Assembly: GCA_002309805.1 (NCBI GenBank)
Contig: DBYJ01000007.1
Span: 1 to 24,644 of the forward strand
Origin: Bacteroidales bacterium UBA1189
Lineage (GTDB): Bacteria; Bacteroidota; Bacteroidia; Bacteroidales; Bacteroidaceae
Direction: 5' to 3'
Length of the DNA: 24,644 nt
Below, in pieces: positions 13,526 through 20,995 of the stretch. A model generated the notes under the pieces. The model did no database searches. It was not told the DNA's origin and worked only from the letters and a program-made list of their open reading frames with translations. The position numbers were made by a program, and so were the translations under genes. The first letter of the stretch is position 1. Each line of letters starts with the position of its first letter.

Positions 13526-15995
13526 GTTTTTTACGTTTTTTTGCAAAGGCCCATATTTCTTTGCCAATTAAAAATAAAGTAGCCGCATAGAGGAGGAGGA
13601 TGCAGACCATCGAGAGGACATCGCCCTTGCGTACGCTATCAGGAGCAAACTCAAAGTGAATCTGGTGACGTCCGGCAGGCACATTGAGGGCGCGCAGCAT
13701 ATAGTCGACGCGGAAGTGGTCAGCAGGTTGGCCGTCAATAGTAGCTCGCCAGCCGTAGGGGTAGTAGATTTCGCTGAAGACGATGGTGGCGGGCTGGGAA
13801 GAGGTACTCTCGTAGTCGAGGTAACGCGGCGTGTATTTCGTCAGGCGCACAGCTCGAGTGCTGTCAGCTGCCAATACAGGCTGGGTGACGAAGGAGGCAA
13901 ACTCCTCGTCAAGCACGGCCGTAGTGTGGAGGTCGAGATGGTTCAGAGCATCGCTCTCGGCGTTGGCACCAGAGACCACCGTCAACGTATCGACGAACCA
14001 AGCGTTGCCCATCGCATCGGGGTTAGGCACCACCTGCGGCTGACCGTTCGAGCCCTTCGTAATGAAATACTTCGTGTTGAGCATATTCAGCACACGCCAG
14101 TTCATCTTCGAAATGTGCTGGTCGATAAGATCCTGATAGCGGCGCAGCTTGGCAGCACTATAGCCGCCGACGGACTTCAGGTAGTAGCTGGTGCGCGCAT
14201 CGTTGAACGTGCTGGTGGTGAGATTCATGACGCGGAAGTTGGGATCAGGATCGGCGAGGATTTCCTTCTCGTAGGGCTGCATGGCGAAGTAGGCCTTCTC
14301 CTGCTTGGCAGGAATAAAGTTGCTGTCGTTGAAATAGCGCTTATCCACCTGCCACATATCGACGACGATGAGCAGGCCGAGAATGCCTATCATCCAGCCA
14401 CTCTTGAGCTTGCCCTGCGTGGTAAGCCAGACGACGAGGGCAGCGCCGCAGATGAAGAGCAACGAGCGCCAGGCATCGGCAGCAAGCAGGGCTTTACGCT
14501 CGCCAATGATGCCCTGATAGACGAAGTCGGGCAGACCTGCCGACCATGAGGCATCGTAGCTGGAACGGAAATTGAACAGGCTGCCGCCGAAGAGGGCAAG
14601 GATAAGACAGATACCGCCCGTAATGCCAGCAGCAATGAGCACAGCCCGCCCAGTTTTCTTCTTGATTTCTTGACTCGTTGGCCCGTTGGCTCGTTGACCC
14701 ATTATATCGCGCAGGGCGAGGAAGCCCAACAGGGGCATGGTGATTTCGGCCACAATAAGGATGGACGAAACGGTGCGGAATTTGTTGTACAGCGGGAAGA
14801 CCTTGAAGAACAGGGCCGTGAGCGGCATAAAGTTGCTACCCCATGCTAACGCGATGGAAAAAGCCGTCGCAACGACCAGCGCCCATTTGTAGGGTCCCTT
14901 GACAAGAATAATGCCCAGTACGAAGAGGAAGCAAACGATAGCGCCCATATAGACGTTGCCTGACGTGAAGGGCTGCTCGCCCCAATAGAGGGGTACGCTC
15001 TCGCAGAATTGGGCCGCAGCACGCCGGTCGATACCCTGACGGACGAGCTCTTTATAAAGCTTCGAATCCTTGCCCACGTTATAGCCCGATGCGCCGCCCT
15101 TGATGCCTGGAACAAGGAACGAGAGGCTCTCGTCGATGCCGTAGCTCCATTGCGTAGCGTAGTCGAGGTCGAGGCCGCGCGTCTTGTTCGTGGCATCGTC
15201 GACCTTCTCCAGGTCCGAATGTCCGCCGCGCATGGTCTGCTCGGCATACTCCTTGTTGGCAAACACGTTGGCACTTTGGGCGCCGAAGCCTATCAGCATG
15301 GCAAAGGCGAAGATGAGCGTCGCGAAACCAAAGTCCTTCATCCGCCGCTCTTTGATGTGGATATACAGCTCGGCACAGAACAGGATGCCTATAAGCATGC
15401 AGATGTAATAGCCCATCTGCGGATGGTTGACAAAGGCAATGGCAACAGGGAAGGCTGTCAGCAGGGCTCCCAGCCCGTAGCGCTTCTGATAAATCAAGTG
15501 GAAGCCGCCTATCACAATGGCCATCAAGGCGATAGTGGACGTCTTGGTGATATGGCCTGCTGGAATAATAATAAGGAAATAGGAAGAGAAGCCGATGGCC
15601 AGCGCACCCACGATGCTGAGCCAGGGATTCACTTTGAATGCCCTGAGCAGGATGAAGAAGCTGATGAAATAGACGATGAGGATGGCTGGTGTGGCGCCCT
15701 GCTTGTGTCCGGCGAGGGCGATTTTCTTCAGGGGAGCCAGCAAGGTGTTCGACTTGTAATGGCCTCCGCCAATCTGGTAGTTAGGCATGCCGCTGAACAT
15801 GCTACCCGTCCAGAAGCTATAGTCGCCTGTCTCCTCGTGATACTTCTTCACCTCCTGCACGGCTCCCTTGTAGTGGCTGGTGTCGCCCGCATTGACGACC
15901 AAACCCTGAAGCGAGGGAGCACAATAAACGCAGGCAATAGCCACAAAGAGGACAACGGCAGCAATGTATGCACCAAAACGGTTTAGGAATTTCAT
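13515..15995 (-). CDS. YfhO-family integral membrane protein
   Basis: The ATG at 15995 gives 826 residues (MKFLNRFGAYIAAVVLFVAI...). A longer frame to 16067 runs through the promoter and is rejected. The protein starts with a transmembrane helix and a short periplasmic loop holding NAGDTSHYKGAVQEVKKYHE. A series of membrane helices follows to about residue 590, and a large soluble C-terminal domain ends with one more helix (VLSMVCILLLYAATLFLIGK). The C-terminal FSEIYYPYGWRATIDGQPAD is the signature of YfhO proteins. These GT-C-like membrane proteins are linked in Firmicutes to glycosylation of teichoic acids; in Bacteroidetes the substrate is unknown. The gene is divergent from the GT4 gene at 16201. 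Residues about 432-442 derive from a CGTTG-word repeat. Confidence 0.93.
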   Translation of the reverse strand: MKFLNRFGAYIAAVVLFVAIACVYCAPSLQGLVVNAGDTSHYKGAVQEVKKYHEETGDYSFWTGSMFSGMPNYQIGGGHYKSNTLLAPLKKIALAGHKQGATPAILIVYFISFFILLRAFKVNPWLSIVGALAIGFSSYFLIIIPAGHITKTSTIALMAIVIGGFHLIYQKRYGLGALLTAFPVAIAFVNHPQMGYYICMLIGILFCAELYIHIKERRMKDFGFATLIFAFAMLIGFGAQSANVFANKEYAEQTMRGGHSDLEKVDDATNKTRGLDLDYATQWSYGIDESLSFLVPGIKGGASGYNVGKDSKLYKELVRQGIDRRAAAQFCESVPLYWGEQPFTSGNVYMGAIVCFLFVLGIILVKGPYKWALVVATAFSIALAWGSNFMPLTALFFKVFPLYNKFRTVSSILIVAEITMPLLGFLALRDIMGQRANGPTSQEIKKKTGRAVLIAAGITGGICLILALFGGSLFNFRSSYDASWSAGLPDFVYQGIIGERKALLAADAWRSLLFICGAALVVWLTTQGKLKSGWMIGILGLLIVVDMWQVDKRYFNDSNFIPAKQEKAYFAMQPYEKEILADPDPNFRVMNLTTSTFNDARTSYYLKSVGGYSAAKLRRYQDLIDQHISKMNWRVLNMLNTKYFITKGSNGQPQVVPNPDAMGNAWFVDTLTVVSGANAESDALNHLDLHTTAVLDEEFASFVTQPVLAADSTRAVRLTKYTPRYLDYESTSSQPATIVFSEIYYPYGWRATIDGQPADHFRVDYMLRALNVPAGRHQIHFEFAPDSVRKGDVLSMVCILLLYAATLFLIGKEIWAFAKKRKKRCN
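14671..14700. repeat. CGTTGGC/CGTTGAC word repeat inside yfhO
   Basis: Three CGTTG words (TCGTTGGCC, CGTTGGC, TCGTTGACC) are spaced about 9 nt apart within 30 bp. They encode GQRANGPTS in frame, at a polar loop between membrane helices. This low-complexity block stands out from the surrounding coding sequence and is likely an inserted or expanded repeat. Confidence 0.6.
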
Positions 15996-16024
15996 AATGA
16001 AACCATTTTTTAGGATTAACGCTG

Positions 16025-16056
16025 CAAAGGTAGTGCAAGCCGAGAGATAATGCAAA
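16025..16056 (-). promoter_or_regulatory. yfhO promoter
   Basis: Minus-strand TTTG (plus CAAA, 16053-16056), 20-nt spacer, TACCTTTG (plus CAAAGGTA, 16025-16032). This is the left half of promoter unit 1, giving a leader of about 25 nt before the ATG at 15995. Confidence 0.85.
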
Positions 16057-16144
16057 TATATTTGCAATTATCCGAGGCGCAGCCTACCTAAAACGGGCGA
16101 AGTCCCGTTAAAGGTAGTGCAAGCCGAGAGATAATGCATTTTTA

Positions 16145-16176
16145 TTTGCACATATCCTCGCCTTTCTCTACCTTTG
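16145..16176 (+). promoter_or_regulatory. Promoter of the GT4 gene at 16201
   Basis: TTTG at 16145-16148, 20-nt spacer, TACCTTTG at 16169-16176. This is the right half of promoter unit 2. The start is expected near 16182, leaving a leader of about 18 nt. Confidence 0.85.
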
Positions 16177-16200
16177 CGCCAATAAAAGCAAAAAAAGCAG

Positions 16201-17340
16201 ATGAAGTTCGTTATTGTCGGCCCTGCGTGGCCTTTTCGTGGAGGCATAGCTGCCTTTAGTGAACGTCTGGCTCACCAGCTCATCGAGGAGGGGCACGATG
16301 TGAAGCTCTACACCTTTACCCTGCAATATCCCTCGCTGCTTTTTCCTGGCAAGACGCAATACTCCACCGACCCTGCCCCTGAGGGGCTCGTCATCTGGCG
16401 GCGCTTCAGTTCTATCAATCCCTTCAGCTGGCTAAAGGCACGAAGGGAGATTCGGCGAGAACACCCCGATGTCGTCATCTTTGCCTATTGGATGTCGTTC
16501 ATGGCACCCTGCTTTGGAACCATTGCCGCTCGGCTGGGCAAGAATGTCAAGCGCATTGGGCTCATCCATAACCTGATTCCCCATGAGCCCAATCTGCTGG
16601 ACAAGCTCTTTCCGCCCTATTTCGTCCGTCGGATGGATGGTTTCATCACCCTCTCGCAATCCGTGGCGGATGACGTAAAGAAGATTCTGAAATATAGTGA
16701 ACAAACCGTTCACCCTAAAAGTATAGCCGTCACTCCTCACCCCCTCTACGACCATTATGGCCAATTGCTGCCAAAAGCCGATGCCCGTCGTGCCTTAGGG
16801 TTGGACGAACAAGCTCCTTATGTGCTGTTCTTTGGACTTATTCGAGCCTATAAAGGTTTTGACCTTCTGTTGGAGGCGCTTGCCGATGCCCGTCTGGCTG
16901 AAGCGGGTGTGCGCCTGGTTGTTGCTGGTGAGTTCTATGATGACGAGCAGCCCTATCGCGACAAAATTCAGGAGTTGGGTTTGGCTGAGCGCGTGGTGCT
17001 CCACAATCGTTTCATTCCTGACGCGCAGGTCAACCTCTATTTCAGCGCCGCTGACATCGTCTGCCAACCCTACAAGTCAGCCACGCAGAGCGGCGTCACC
17101 CAAATAGCCTACCACTTCAGCAAGCCTATGCTGGTGACAAACGTCGGCGGGTTGGCGGAAATCGTTCCGCATGGTGTCGTAGGCTATGTCGTGCCCCCTC
17201 TCCCAGCCTCCATTGCTGACGCTCTCCTCGATTTCTACGCCAACAATCGCGAATCCGCATTCACCCAAGCTGCCGCCCAAGAGAAAAAGAAATACGCTTG
17301 GACCCATCTGACCCAAGCGTTGTACGGATTGCTTTCGTAA
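16201..17340 (+). CDS. GT4-type glycosyltransferase
   Basis: The 379-residue GT-B glycosyltransferase begins MKFVIVGPAWPFRGGIAAFS, the typical Gly-rich first loop. The donor domain includes PYVLFFGLIRAYKGFDLLLE (about 206-225), LVVAGEFYDD and VCQPYKSATQSGVTQIAYHF, where GT4 enzymes bind the nucleotide sugar. TNVGGLAEIVPHGVVGYVVP follows. The E-x7-E motif is replaced here by a YKSATQSGVTQ version, as in several Bacteroidetes GT4 enzymes. It is predicted cytoplasmic or membrane-associated. It is transcribed alone from the promoter at 16145-16176, back to back with yfhO, and its stop lies directly beside the 3' end of the convergent tRNA-Gln. It could act with YfhO in decorating a surface glycan, but this rests only on adjacency. 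Confidence 0.93.
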   Translation: MKFVIVGPAWPFRGGIAAFSERLAHQLIEEGHDVKLYTFTLQYPSLLFPGKTQYSTDPAPEGLVIWRRFSSINPFSWLKARREIRREHPDVVIFAYWMSFMAPCFGTIAARLGKNVKRIGLIHNLIPHEPNLLDKLFPPYFVRRMDGFITLSQSVADDVKKILKYSEQTVHPKSIAVTPHPLYDHYGQLLPKADARRALGLDEQAPYVLFFGLIRAYKGFDLLLEALADARLAEAGVRLVVAGEFYDDEQPYRDKIQELGLAERVVLHNRFIPDAQVNLYFSAADIVCQPYKSATQSGVTQIAYHFSKPMLVTNVGGLAEIVPHGVVGYVVPPLPASIADALLDFYANNRESAFTQAAAQEKKKYAWTHLTQALYGLLS

Positions 17341-17341
17341 G

Positions 17342-17412
17342 TTGTCCTTAGAGGATTCGAACCTCTACAAACAGAACCAAAACCTGTTGTGCTGCCATTA
17401 CACCAAAGGACA
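17342..17412 (-). tRNA. tRNA-Gln (anticodon TTG)
   Basis: The minus strand folds as a full cloverleaf of 71 nt. The acceptor TGTCCTT pairs with AAGGACA, the D arm is in GTGTAATGGCAGCAC, the anticodon stem ACAGG/TCTGT encloses the loop TTTTGGT with anticodon TTG, and the T arm is GAGGTTCGAATCCTC. The discriminator base is A and CCA is not encoded. The 3' end lies 1 nt from the stop codon of the GT4 gene on the other strand. Confidence 0.96.
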
Positions 17413-17430
17413 ATGCCACAAAAACCGCTG

Positions 17431-17461
17431 CAAAGGTAGTGCAATACGAGAGAAATACAAA
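17431..17461 (-). promoter_or_regulatory. tRNA-Gln promoter
   Basis: Minus-strand TTTG (plus CAAA, 17458-17461), 19-nt spacer, TACCTTTG (plus CAAAGGTA, 17431-17438), placed 18 bp before the tRNA 5' end. The CGAGAGA-type word inside the spacer is shared with the cysS and yfhO promoters. Confidence 0.82.
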
Positions 17462-17485
17462 ATAAAATTTGATTTATTTTTATTT

Positions 17486-17529
17486 CCGAGGTGCAGCCTA
17501 CCTAAAAGCGCAGGGTAAAAGGTAGTGAC
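17486..17529. repeat. Second, decayed copy of the promoter-unit junction
   Basis: The stretch 17486-17507 matches 16072-16093 at 21 of 22 positions in the same orientation. Both contain GCAGCCTACCTAAAA, a broken plus-strand -7 element. It is followed by AAAAGGTAGTG (17517-17527), corresponding to the start of unit 2 at 16110. The copies lie on either side of the GT4 gene and tRNA-Gln. Confidence 0.8.
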
Positions 17530-17549
17530 AAAGGGGCTGCTCTTTCCTG

Positions 17550-20108
17550 TTAATCTCCGCCGAAGCCGCCATCGTCGAAGCCGCCGCCGATGTTGGAATC
17601 GTTGTCATTGTCGCCTTCGCCGCCTTCGCCTTCCCCTTCGCCACGGTCTTTCTTCTTAGCCTTCATATTGCCGAAGTTAAAGGTAAGCGTGGCCATGATA
17701 CGGCGTCCGCCTCTGCGTCCGAGGCTCTCCATATAGAAGCCTTCACCCCACGTCTTGTTGCGCCAGGAGCGGCTGTCAAGGAGGTCGCGGGCATTAATGG
17801 CGATGCTCCACTTGTTGTCGGCAAATTGCTTGCGGATGCCCAGGTCGACACCATAGCCAGCCTGACTGTAACCCTGTGCATTGGCGCGGCCCGAACGGTA
17901 CATACCCGTTAGCTGGCCACTCCAGCTCTGAGGCAGTTTGACGCTGGCAATCATGCGCATGTTCCACGAGAAGCTGCTCGTGGGATTGCCTGTGACGTCA
18001 TATTGCTGGCCCGTCTCACGATTCGTATAGGTGTAGCGGAAGCCATCCTGCTGATAATAGAAGAGGTTGACGGTTGAGGTGAGGTCGAGGGCGCTCCAGA
18101 GGCGGTTCTTGCTGACGATCTCCATACCAGCGGCATTGGATGCTGCCACATTGACGCTCGTGGAGTAGATGATGCCGTTGTCGAGGTAGCTGATGCGCTG
18201 CATGATGTCATCGCTATGACGCAGATAGGTGCTGACGCTGAGCACATGGTTCTCCCACGTCTTCATGTAGTTAAGCTCAAACGACTGGCTGTACTCAGGG
18301 TTGAGGTCAGGGTTACCGAAGGAGATGTTCGTTGAGTCGGTGATATTCTTGAAGTCGTTAAGCATACCCCCCCAAGGACGGCGCACACGATTGGTGTAGT
18401 TGAGCTGAAGTTCGTTGTTGTTGGGCAACTCGTAGCTGAGGAAGACGCTGGGGAAGAGGTGGAAGATGTTCTTCGTCAGCGGTTCGCCCTCCACAAGATT
18501 GCCAGCGGCATCCTTCCACTCGGAGTGGGCATTCACCTGATACCATTCGCCACGGAAGCCAATCTGGTAGCCCAGCTTCTGCCAGAGCTTGTCGCTATAG
18601 GTGCCGTAGAAGGCGTGGTTGGTGGTGTTATAGATGAAACGATTGTAGAGGCTGTAGATTTCCTGGGTACGGGCGGCGTCGCTGTAGGTAGTCATGGGGG
18701 TGTTCTCGCGATTGAAGTTGCCCTTGTAGCCTGCCTCTATCTTGCTCTTCTCAGTGAGCTTGTTCTCGTAGTCGGCCTGTGCCTCCCAGCTGTTGTTGCG
18801 GATGAGGGAATTCTGGTCCTGATAGGAGGTGACGGTACGATCAGGGAAGCGGGTGGTCTGGTCGTAGACATTATGGTTGTCGCTCTGCCACTGCCCGCGG
18901 CTGACGGTGAGGTCGAGGAAGTGATCGGTGCTCCAGAGGTGCTTGTAGCCAGCCTGGAGGTTGAGCATGTGGGAATCATCGCCGCCTGTAGTGATTCGGT
19001 CGCGATCGTAGATGAGCGAGCCCTCGTTGTCGCGTGTGCCGTAACGGCTGATGTAGTCGATGGAGTTCTGGCTGTTGCGTCCGCCCTTCATGCCCATGAA
19101 GCTGAACGAGATGTCGTCGTTCTCCGTAGGATGCCACGTCAGGCCGGCACGGCCGAACAGGTTATTGCCTGTGGAGCGGTTGCGGCCCGTCTGGTCAAGG
19201 TAGGAGAGGGCGTTGCCGCTGTCGTCGAGGTTCTCGCGATAGCTGTTGTTGTAGCCGATGTTGCGATGGCTGCGGTCGTTGACCTGCGCATAGGCGTCGA
19301 GGATGCCGCTGCTGTAGTTGATGTTGGCACCCACGCGTCCCCCACCCCAGTCGAAGTCGTCGCCGCTCTGGATGATGCCTGAGCCGATTTGCAGGCTGCC
19401 GTAATAGCCCGCTTTCCTGTCGCGCTTCAGCACGATGTTGATGATGCCGACGGTACCCTCAGGGCTGTACTTGGCCGAAGGGTTGGTGATGACCTCGATG
19501 CGCTCGATGCTCTCGGCAGGAATCTGTTCGAGGATGGAGCCCTGATTGTCGCTGTTCAGGCCCTGCGCCTTGCCGTTGATCCAGACGGTGACGCTCTCCG
19601 AGCCGCGCAGGCTGACGGTTCCCTCGTTATCCACCTCCACCGAGGGGATGTTCTCCAGCAGTTCAGAAGCCGAGCCGCCGGCAGCAGCAATGGCCTGGTC
19701 GACGTTGAAGACCTTCTTGTCAATCTCGAACTTCATCTGCGAGCGGATACCCGTAATCTCCACCTCCTTCAGCGCCTGAGCATCCTCGCTCAGCTGGATG
19801 GAACGGAGCTGGGCCGTGGGATTGGCGCGGCTGACGCTGAACTCGCGCGTGGTGGTCTTGTAGCCTACGAACGAGACCGTTAGCGTGTAGGAGCCGAACT
19901 TCAGGCCTTCCACCACGAAGCCGCCGTCCAGGTCGGTAGCGACGCCTCCTGCGATTTCTCGGCTGCCCTTGGGGCTGACGGCAATGTTCACAAAACTGAG
20001 CGCTTCTTTCGTTTCCGAATCAATCACTTTACCCTTTACTGTACCCTGAGCCAACACGGCTTGAGGAAGACACGCCACCAGGATGGCCAGCCAGACGAAT
20101 CGCTTCAT
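17550..20108 (-). CDS. TonB-dependent outer-membrane receptor with CarboxypepD-like N-terminal domain
   Basis: The 852-residue protein has a signal peptide (MKRFVWLAILVACLPQAVLA). A carboxypeptidase-regulatory-like beta-sandwich domain follows (about 22-105: GTVKGKVIDSETKEALSFVN, then DLDGGFVVEGLKFGSYTLTV). A plug domain (about 115-235) includes SELLENIPSVEVDNEGTVSL and IEVITNPSAKYSPEGTVGII, and the rest is an outer-membrane barrel (PF14905-like). Such receptors import substrates using TonB energy; nothing in the sequence or neighbours names the substrate, and no SusD partner lies nearby. The barrel appears to end at IMATLTFNFGNM, after which an unusual tail of about 34 residues follows, first Lys-rich, then Gly/Glu/Asp-rich and ending GGFDDGGFGGD. 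I see no clear TAnnTTTG promoter upstream of 20108. Confidence 0.93.
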   Translation of the reverse strand: MKRFVWLAILVACLPQAVLAQGTVKGKVIDSETKEALSFVNIAVSPKGSREIAGGVATDLDGGFVVEGLKFGSYTLTVSFVGYKTTTREFSVSRANPTAQLRSIQLSEDAQALKEVEITGIRSQMKFEIDKKVFNVDQAIAAAGGSASELLENIPSVEVDNEGTVSLRGSESVTVWINGKAQGLNSDNQGSILEQIPAESIERIEVITNPSAKYSPEGTVGIINIVLKRDRKAGYYGSLQIGSGIIQSGDDFDWGGGRVGANINYSSGILDAYAQVNDRSHRNIGYNNSYRENLDDSGNALSYLDQTGRNRSTGNNLFGRAGLTWHPTENDDISFSFMGMKGGRNSQNSIDYISRYGTRDNEGSLIYDRDRITTGGDDSHMLNLQAGYKHLWSTDHFLDLTVSRGQWQSDNHNVYDQTTRFPDRTVTSYQDQNSLIRNNSWEAQADYENKLTEKSKIEAGYKGNFNRENTPMTTYSDAARTQEIYSLYNRFIYNTTNHAFYGTYSDKLWQKLGYQIGFRGEWYQVNAHSEWKDAAGNLVEGEPLTKNIFHLFPSVFLSYELPNNNELQLNYTNRVRRPWGGMLNDFKNITDSTNISFGNPDLNPEYSQSFELNYMKTWENHVLSVSTYLRHSDDIMQRISYLDNGIIYSTSVNVAASNAAGMEIVSKNRLWSALDLTSTVNLFYYQQDGFRYTYTNRETGQQYDVTGNPTSSFSWNMRMIASVKLPQSWSGQLTGMYRSGRANAQGYSQAGYGVDLGIRKQFADNKWSIAINARDLLDSRSWRNKTWGEGFYMESLGRRGGRRIMATLTFNFGNMKAKKKDRGEGEGEGGEGDNDNDSNIGGGFDDGGFGGD

Positions 20109-20212
20109 GCTTTTTTTACTCTTTTTTCCTTATTTATAGTTTTGTTTTGATGACTCCGACGTTACTTTGTTTAATCCGATAGAGGCCTTTTAACTTTTAT
20201 TTGCGAAAAAAC

Positions 20213-20244
20213 CTTGCATTTTAGTCCCGCTGTCACTACCTTCG
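20213..20244 (+). promoter_or_regulatory. Probable tRNA-Arg promoter
   Basis: CTTG (20213-20216), 20-nt spacer, TACCTTCG (20237-20244), one mismatch in each element against TTTG / TAnnTTTG. It ends 16 bp before the tRNA 5' end, the same spacing as at tRNA-Gln. Confidence 0.65.
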
Positions 20245-20260
20245 CGGCCGATTTCGCGTG

Positions 20261-20332
20261 GGCTCTATAGTTCAATGGATAGAACGGAGGTTTCCTAAAC
20301 CTTTGATCCGGGTTCGATTCCCGGTGGAGCTA
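20261..20332 (+). tRNA. tRNA-Arg (anticodon CCT)
   Basis: The 72-nt cloverleaf has acceptor GGCTCTA pairing with TGGAGCT (two G-T wobbles) and a D arm in GTTCAATGGATAGAAC. The anticodon stem GAGGT/ACCTT encloses the loop TTCCTAA with anticodon CCT, and the T arm is CCGGGTTCGATTCCCGG. The discriminator is A and CCA is not encoded. It reads AGG codons. Confidence 0.96.
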
Positions 20333-20339
20333 CGAAAAT

Positions 20340-20372
20340 TAGTGCATAGTTCTTAGTTCACAGTTCATAGTT
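20340..20372. repeat. AGTTCATAGTT-type word repeat before the NUDIX gene
   Basis: Four related words (AGTGCATAGTT, CTTAGTT, CACAGTT, CATAGTT) are packed into 33 bp directly after tRNA-Arg and just before the NUDIX start. They resemble the word repeats at 335-429. Confidence 0.65.
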
Positions 20373-20384
20373 AAGAATCAAGAC

Positions 20385-20936
20385 TTGTTCCCGTTGGCTG
20401 ACGAATCCTTTCATTTCCTGACGCCCTATCGTTTCTGCCCGCTGTGTGGCAGCCGGCGGTTTGCCGTGAGCGGTGAGCGCTCGCGCCGTTGTGCCGACTG
20501 CGGCTTCGAGCTGTTCCAGAACGCATCGGCTGCCGTGGCGGCATTCATCGTCAACGACAAGGGTGAGCTGCTGGTCTGCCGTCGGGCGAAGGAGCCGGCA
20601 CGGGGCACGTTGGACCTCCCCGGAGGGTTCGTCGACCCTGACGAGACGCTTGAGCAGGCTCTCCAGCGCGAACTGACGGAGGAGTTGGGCTGCGCGCCGG
20701 CTTCGTGCCGCTACCTCTTCTCGCTCCCCAACCGCTACGAATGGGGCGACGTGGTTGTGCCCACGACGGATTGTTTCTTCCGCTGTACGCTGCCCGAGGG
20801 GGCTTCCCCCAAGGCGAACGATGACGTGGAGACCATCCGCTGGATGCCGCTGAGCGATGTTCGCCCTGCCGACTTCGGCCTCCGCTCCATTGCCGATGCC
20901 GTAGAGAGGTTTTTAGGATTGAAGATTGAAAATTGA
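20385..20936 (+). CDS. NUDIX hydrolase with N-terminal zinc ribbon
   Basis: The 183-residue protein has a zinc ribbon with Cys18/Cys21 (CPLC) and Cys36/Cys39 (CADC). A NUDIX domain follows (about 48-175). Its Nudix box is GGFVDPDETLEQALQRELTE, then ELG (80-102), matching Gx5Ex7REUxEExGU with all metal-binding Glu residues. The family hydrolyses nucleoside diphosphates linked to another group; the ribbon plus NUDIX arrangement recalls NADH pyrophosphatase, but the substrate is not certain. No ATG exists in frame upstream of the ribbon: the frame is closed by TAG at 20340, and the best start is a TTG at 20385, directly after repeat words. The last residues (LKIEN) and the stop are supplied by the repeat at 20915-20955. 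Confidence 0.88.
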   Translation: MFPLADESFHFLTPYRFCPLCGSRRFAVSGERSRRCADCGFELFQNASAAVAAFIVNDKGELLVCRRAKEPARGTLDLPGGFVDPDETLEQALQRELTEELGCAPASCRYLFSLPNRYEWGDVVVPTTDCFFRCTLPEGASPKANDDVETIRWMPLSDVRPADFGLRSIADAVERFLGLKIEN

Positions 20937-20955
20937 GGATTGAAGATTGAAAATT
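20915..20955. repeat. 20-bp perfect tandem duplication at the NUDIX stop
   Basis: The 20-bp word AGGATTGAAGATTGAAAATT occurs at 20915-20934 and again at 20936-20955, and is itself built of GATTGAA words. The NUDIX stop codon (20934-20936) falls at the junction. Confidence 0.85.
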
Positions 20956-20995
20956 AAAACCATATCATTCATTTTTAATTATTTAGACTGAAGAA

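Larger units (their letters stand above)
16025..16176. repeat. Tandem duplication of the 68-bp bidirectional promoter unit
   Basis: Unit 1 spans 16025-16092 and unit 2 spans 16109-16176; the offset is 84 bp. A 29-bp stretch is identical in both (16026-16054 and 16110-16138). Between the units lies an AACGGG/CCCGTT hairpin (16092-16097 with 16104-16109). Each unit has the layout -7/-33 on the minus strand, 4 bp, -33/-7 on the plus strand, as at 5032-5099. Confidence 0.85.

Noticed and set aside
15996..16067. Extended N-terminus of YfhO to 16067
   Set aside because: The extension is read from the promoter unit itself, upstream of the expected transcription start; the membrane helix begins properly from 15995.
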